This document shows positions 5,534 through 6,809 of a stretch of 6,809 nt of DNA, in pieces. Below the pieces are notes generated by a model. It did not search any database. It was not told where the DNA came from and saw only the letters and a program-made list of their open reading frames with translations. Position 1 is the stretch's first letter. Each line of letters opens with the position of its first letter. The translations under genes were made by a program, and so were the position numbers. This stretch comes from Methanocorpusculum sp. (GTDB lineage Archaea; Halobacteriota; Methanomicrobia; Methanomicrobiales; Methanocorpusculaceae), in NCBI GenBank assembly GCA_029987315.1, contig DALTVZ010000130.1:1-6809 (forward strand), written 5' to 3'.

Positions 5534-6534
5534 ATGAACTCGGGCGGGTCAAACATCTGCTTCTTGCCATCGGTTCCGCAAACGTGATCGGCGAAGCTTT
5601 CTCTGCTGATCTCTCATCTCACGCAGGTCCGGGTGCTGGACAAGGAGGCTCGGTATTTTTCTCTAACGGCATTTCCCGAATTAGATTGTCACTGGACGAG
5701 GCAAGCCCAGTTGTGATCCAAAATTTTGGGAGTTCAGCGACTCTCTCGTTTGACGGACCTGATGGTCTGGCATCCATTGAAGGGTTTGTGGAGAAAACCG
5801 GTTGCCACTGTCCAAAACAGGCCTATATCACCATAAATGAGGGGTGCATCTATTCATGCAGATATTGCACTGTTCCCCATCAGGATAAACACATAAAATC
5901 GCCAGATGAGATCTTCTCGCTGATATCGGATGCATCAAGGAAAGATACAGTTGAGTGTATCTCTCTTACGAGCGGCGTGATTGGCTCGTCGGCAAAAGAG
6001 GATGAGCGGCTTTTTGCTATTTTGGAAAGGGTGCGGCCTTTTGGTTTGCCGATCGGCGTTTCTGTCTATCCGACGCCTGGTCTTTCAGAACAGCTATTCG
6101 AGAGAGGTGTCACTGAGGTGAAATACAATCTTGAAACCGCGACCGAGGCGTTGTTCGCTGAAATGTGCCCCGGCCTTGATCGCGATGTATTGTGGGACGC
6201 CCTCAAAGATGCGGTTTCTATTTTTGGAAAAAACCGCGTCTATTCAAACATCATTTTGGGTCTTGGCGAATCAGAAACTGAGATGAAAGAGTGCATTATA
6301 CAATGTGTGGAAAACGGGGTCATTCCGATCATTCGCCCCCTGACCCCGTCGGCGGCCCTTTCTCACTTTTCCCGGCCTTCTGCAGAGAGTATTCTCAGCA
6401 TCTCTGAATTTCTGCAGTGTGAACTTCTCCACTTCGGGCTTGATCCATCTGTGGCAAAAACCATGTGTTCAAAGTGTATGGGCTGTGATCTGACTCCGAT
6501 GACTGATTTACACGCGGGAGTGATGGCACCATGA
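5530..6534 (+). CDS. Radical SAM protein of the marker 11 operon, function unknown
   Basis: This is a complete 334-residue protein. The radical SAM cluster motif CIYSCRYC (C106, C110, C113; CX3CX2C) follows a distinctive N-terminal domain of about 95 residues that ends with a further CHC pair (C92, C94). Later motifs, YNLETATEALFAEMCPG at about 199-215 and SNIILGLGESETEM at about 239-252, resemble the SAM-binding core of the biotin synthase, lipoate synthase and HydE branch. The C-terminus carries CSKCMGC (C313, C316, C319), a possible ligand set for a second Fe-S cluster. No cobalamin-binding domain is evident, and it does not resemble Mmp10, which has its cluster motif near the N-terminus. 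The family cleaves SAM to a 5'-deoxyadenosyl radical; the substrate is unknown. It is coupled to marker 11 and to the next gene by 4-base overlaps; GAGG at 5515-5518 is a weak ribosome binding site. Confidence 0.9.
   Translation: MNELGRVKHLLLAIGSANVIGEAFSADLSSHAGPGAGQGGSVFFSNGISRIRLSLDEASPVVIQNFGSSATLSFDGPDGLASIEGFVEKTGCHCPKQAYITINEGCIYSCRYCTVPHQDKHIKSPDEIFSLISDASRKDTVECISLTSGVIGSSAKEDERLFAILERVRPFGLPIGVSVYPTPGLSEQLFERGVTEVKYNLETATEALFAEMCPGLDRDVLWDALKDAVSIFGKNRVYSNIILGLGESETEMKECIIQCVENGVIPIIRPLTPSAALSHFSRPSAESILSISEFLQCELLHFGLDPSVAKTMCSKCMGCDLTPMTDLHAGVMAP
6516..6524 (+). promoter_or_regulatory. Strong ribosome binding site for the TPP-enzyme gene
   Basis: GGGAGTGAT lies six bases before the ATG at 6531 and is a near-perfect Shine-Dalgarno match. 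It fixes that start and shows that this third gene can be initiated on its own as well as through coupling. Confidence 0.75.
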
Positions 6535-6809
6535 AGGCAGAAGATGTTTTTGCATCCGCTATTTTGCATTCGGCGGATGTGTGTTATTCTGTTCCCGGGT
6601 ATCCCATCACCGATCTTGCTGTGAAGTGCGCCGCCGAGTACACGATCAACGAAAAGATCGCTCTAGAATATGCTCTTGGCGCTTCGCTCATGGGTAAGAG
6701 ATCCGTCGTCATCGTAAAGAATGCTGGAATGAATACCCTTTCAGATCCCTTGGTGAGTGCGACATATCAGGGTCTTCGCTGCGGCGTTGTGATAATCGCA
6801 GGTGATGAT
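6531..6809 (+). CDS. IorA-like thiamine-pyrophosphate enzyme, N-terminal part, truncated at the right edge
   Basis: 93 codons are visible before the window ends. The protein resembles the N-terminal pyrimidine-binding domain of the indolepyruvate:ferredoxin oxidoreductase alpha subunit and related 2-oxoacid oxidoreductases. Matching elements are PGYPITDLA (22-30), INEKIALEYALGASLMG (39-55) with the glutamate expected to activate the cofactor, KNAGMNTLSDPL (63-74), and GVVIIAGDD at the edge. It departs from typical IorA in having PGYPITD where the family usually has GYPGTP and in a short N-terminus. It may therefore be a specialised paralogue rather than a catabolic indolepyruvate enzyme. Sulfopyruvate decarboxylase (ComD/ComE) was considered and fits less well. 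The start overlaps the radical SAM stop (ATGA), so it belongs to the marker 11 operon. The fold is well supported; the substrate is unknown and the rest of the gene lies outside. Confidence 0.85.
   Translation, partial: MKAEDVFASAILHSADVCYSVPGYPITDLAVKCAAEYTINEKIALEYALGASLMGKRSVVIVKNAGMNTLSDPLVSATYQGLRCGVVIIAGDD

Noticed and set aside
5530..6534. Radical SAM protein as Mmp10, the McrA arginine methylase
   Set aside because: Mmp10 carries its cluster motif close to the N-terminus and is longer, about 410 residues. Here the motif starts at residue 106 in a 334-residue protein.
6531..6809. TPP enzyme as sulfopyruvate decarboxylase (ComD or ComE) of coenzyme M synthesis
   Set aside because: The NEKIALEYALGAS and KNAGMNTLSDPL segments fit the IorA type of oxidoreductase better, though only 93 residues are visible.
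1..6809. CRISPR arrays, tRNA or rRNA genes, insertion sequences
   Set aside because: I saw no regularly spaced direct repeats, no cloverleaf-like sequence, no rRNA sequence and no transposase-like frame. The gaps between genes are too short for most of these, except 4493-4645, which holds promoter elements and inverted repeats.

Overview
The window looks like part of a methanogenic archaeon's chromosome, most likely a Methanomicrobiales-type euryarchaeon. The evidence is a methanogenesis marker protein 11 gene, a pair of small methanogen-specific DUF families, an archaeal-type Tsr3, TATA-box promoters placed for leaderless or short-leader transcripts, and a T-rich archaeal-style terminator. 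The genus is not settled by the sequence. It appears to be ordinary chromosomal sequence: I see no tRNA, rRNA, insertion sequence, integrase or CRISPR array.

Region 1 (1-1724, minus strand) reads, in transcription order, tsr3 (rRNA aminocarboxypropyltransferase), a DUF1890-like protein, a DUF1894-like protein and mntP (manganese efflux pump, cut by the left edge). The last three overlap one another and probably form one unit with its own TATA box at about 1195-1203. Region 2 (1763-2593, plus strand) is a single gene fusing a DUF523-like domain to a nucleoside 2-deoxyribosyltransferase domain. It diverges from tsr3 across a 38-bp gap holding two face-to-face promoters, and ends at a T-rich terminator.

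Region 3 (2618-4492, minus strand) is a tight three-gene operon: a 77-residue unknown protein, a cysteine-rich unknown protein, and endonuclease IV (nfo) with all nine metal ligands. The middle gene has an in-frame TAG at codon 64, with coding sequence intact on both sides. It is therefore a fresh nonsense mutation, a readthrough or pyrrolysine site, a split gene, or a sequencing error. This is the single most checkable anomaly here.

Region 4 (4493-6809, plus strand) starts with a 153-bp divergent regulatory region carrying a perfect 17-bp palindrome next to a second small inverted repeat. It is followed by three genes joined by 4-base ATGA overlaps: methanogenesis marker protein 11 (with a TiaS-like GLDDTD domain), a radical SAM enzyme with extra cysteine clusters at both ends, and the N-terminus of an IorA-like thiamine-pyrophosphate enzyme (cut by the right edge). 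The functions of the first two are unknown, and the trio is the best candidate for an uncharacterised methanogen pathway in this window.
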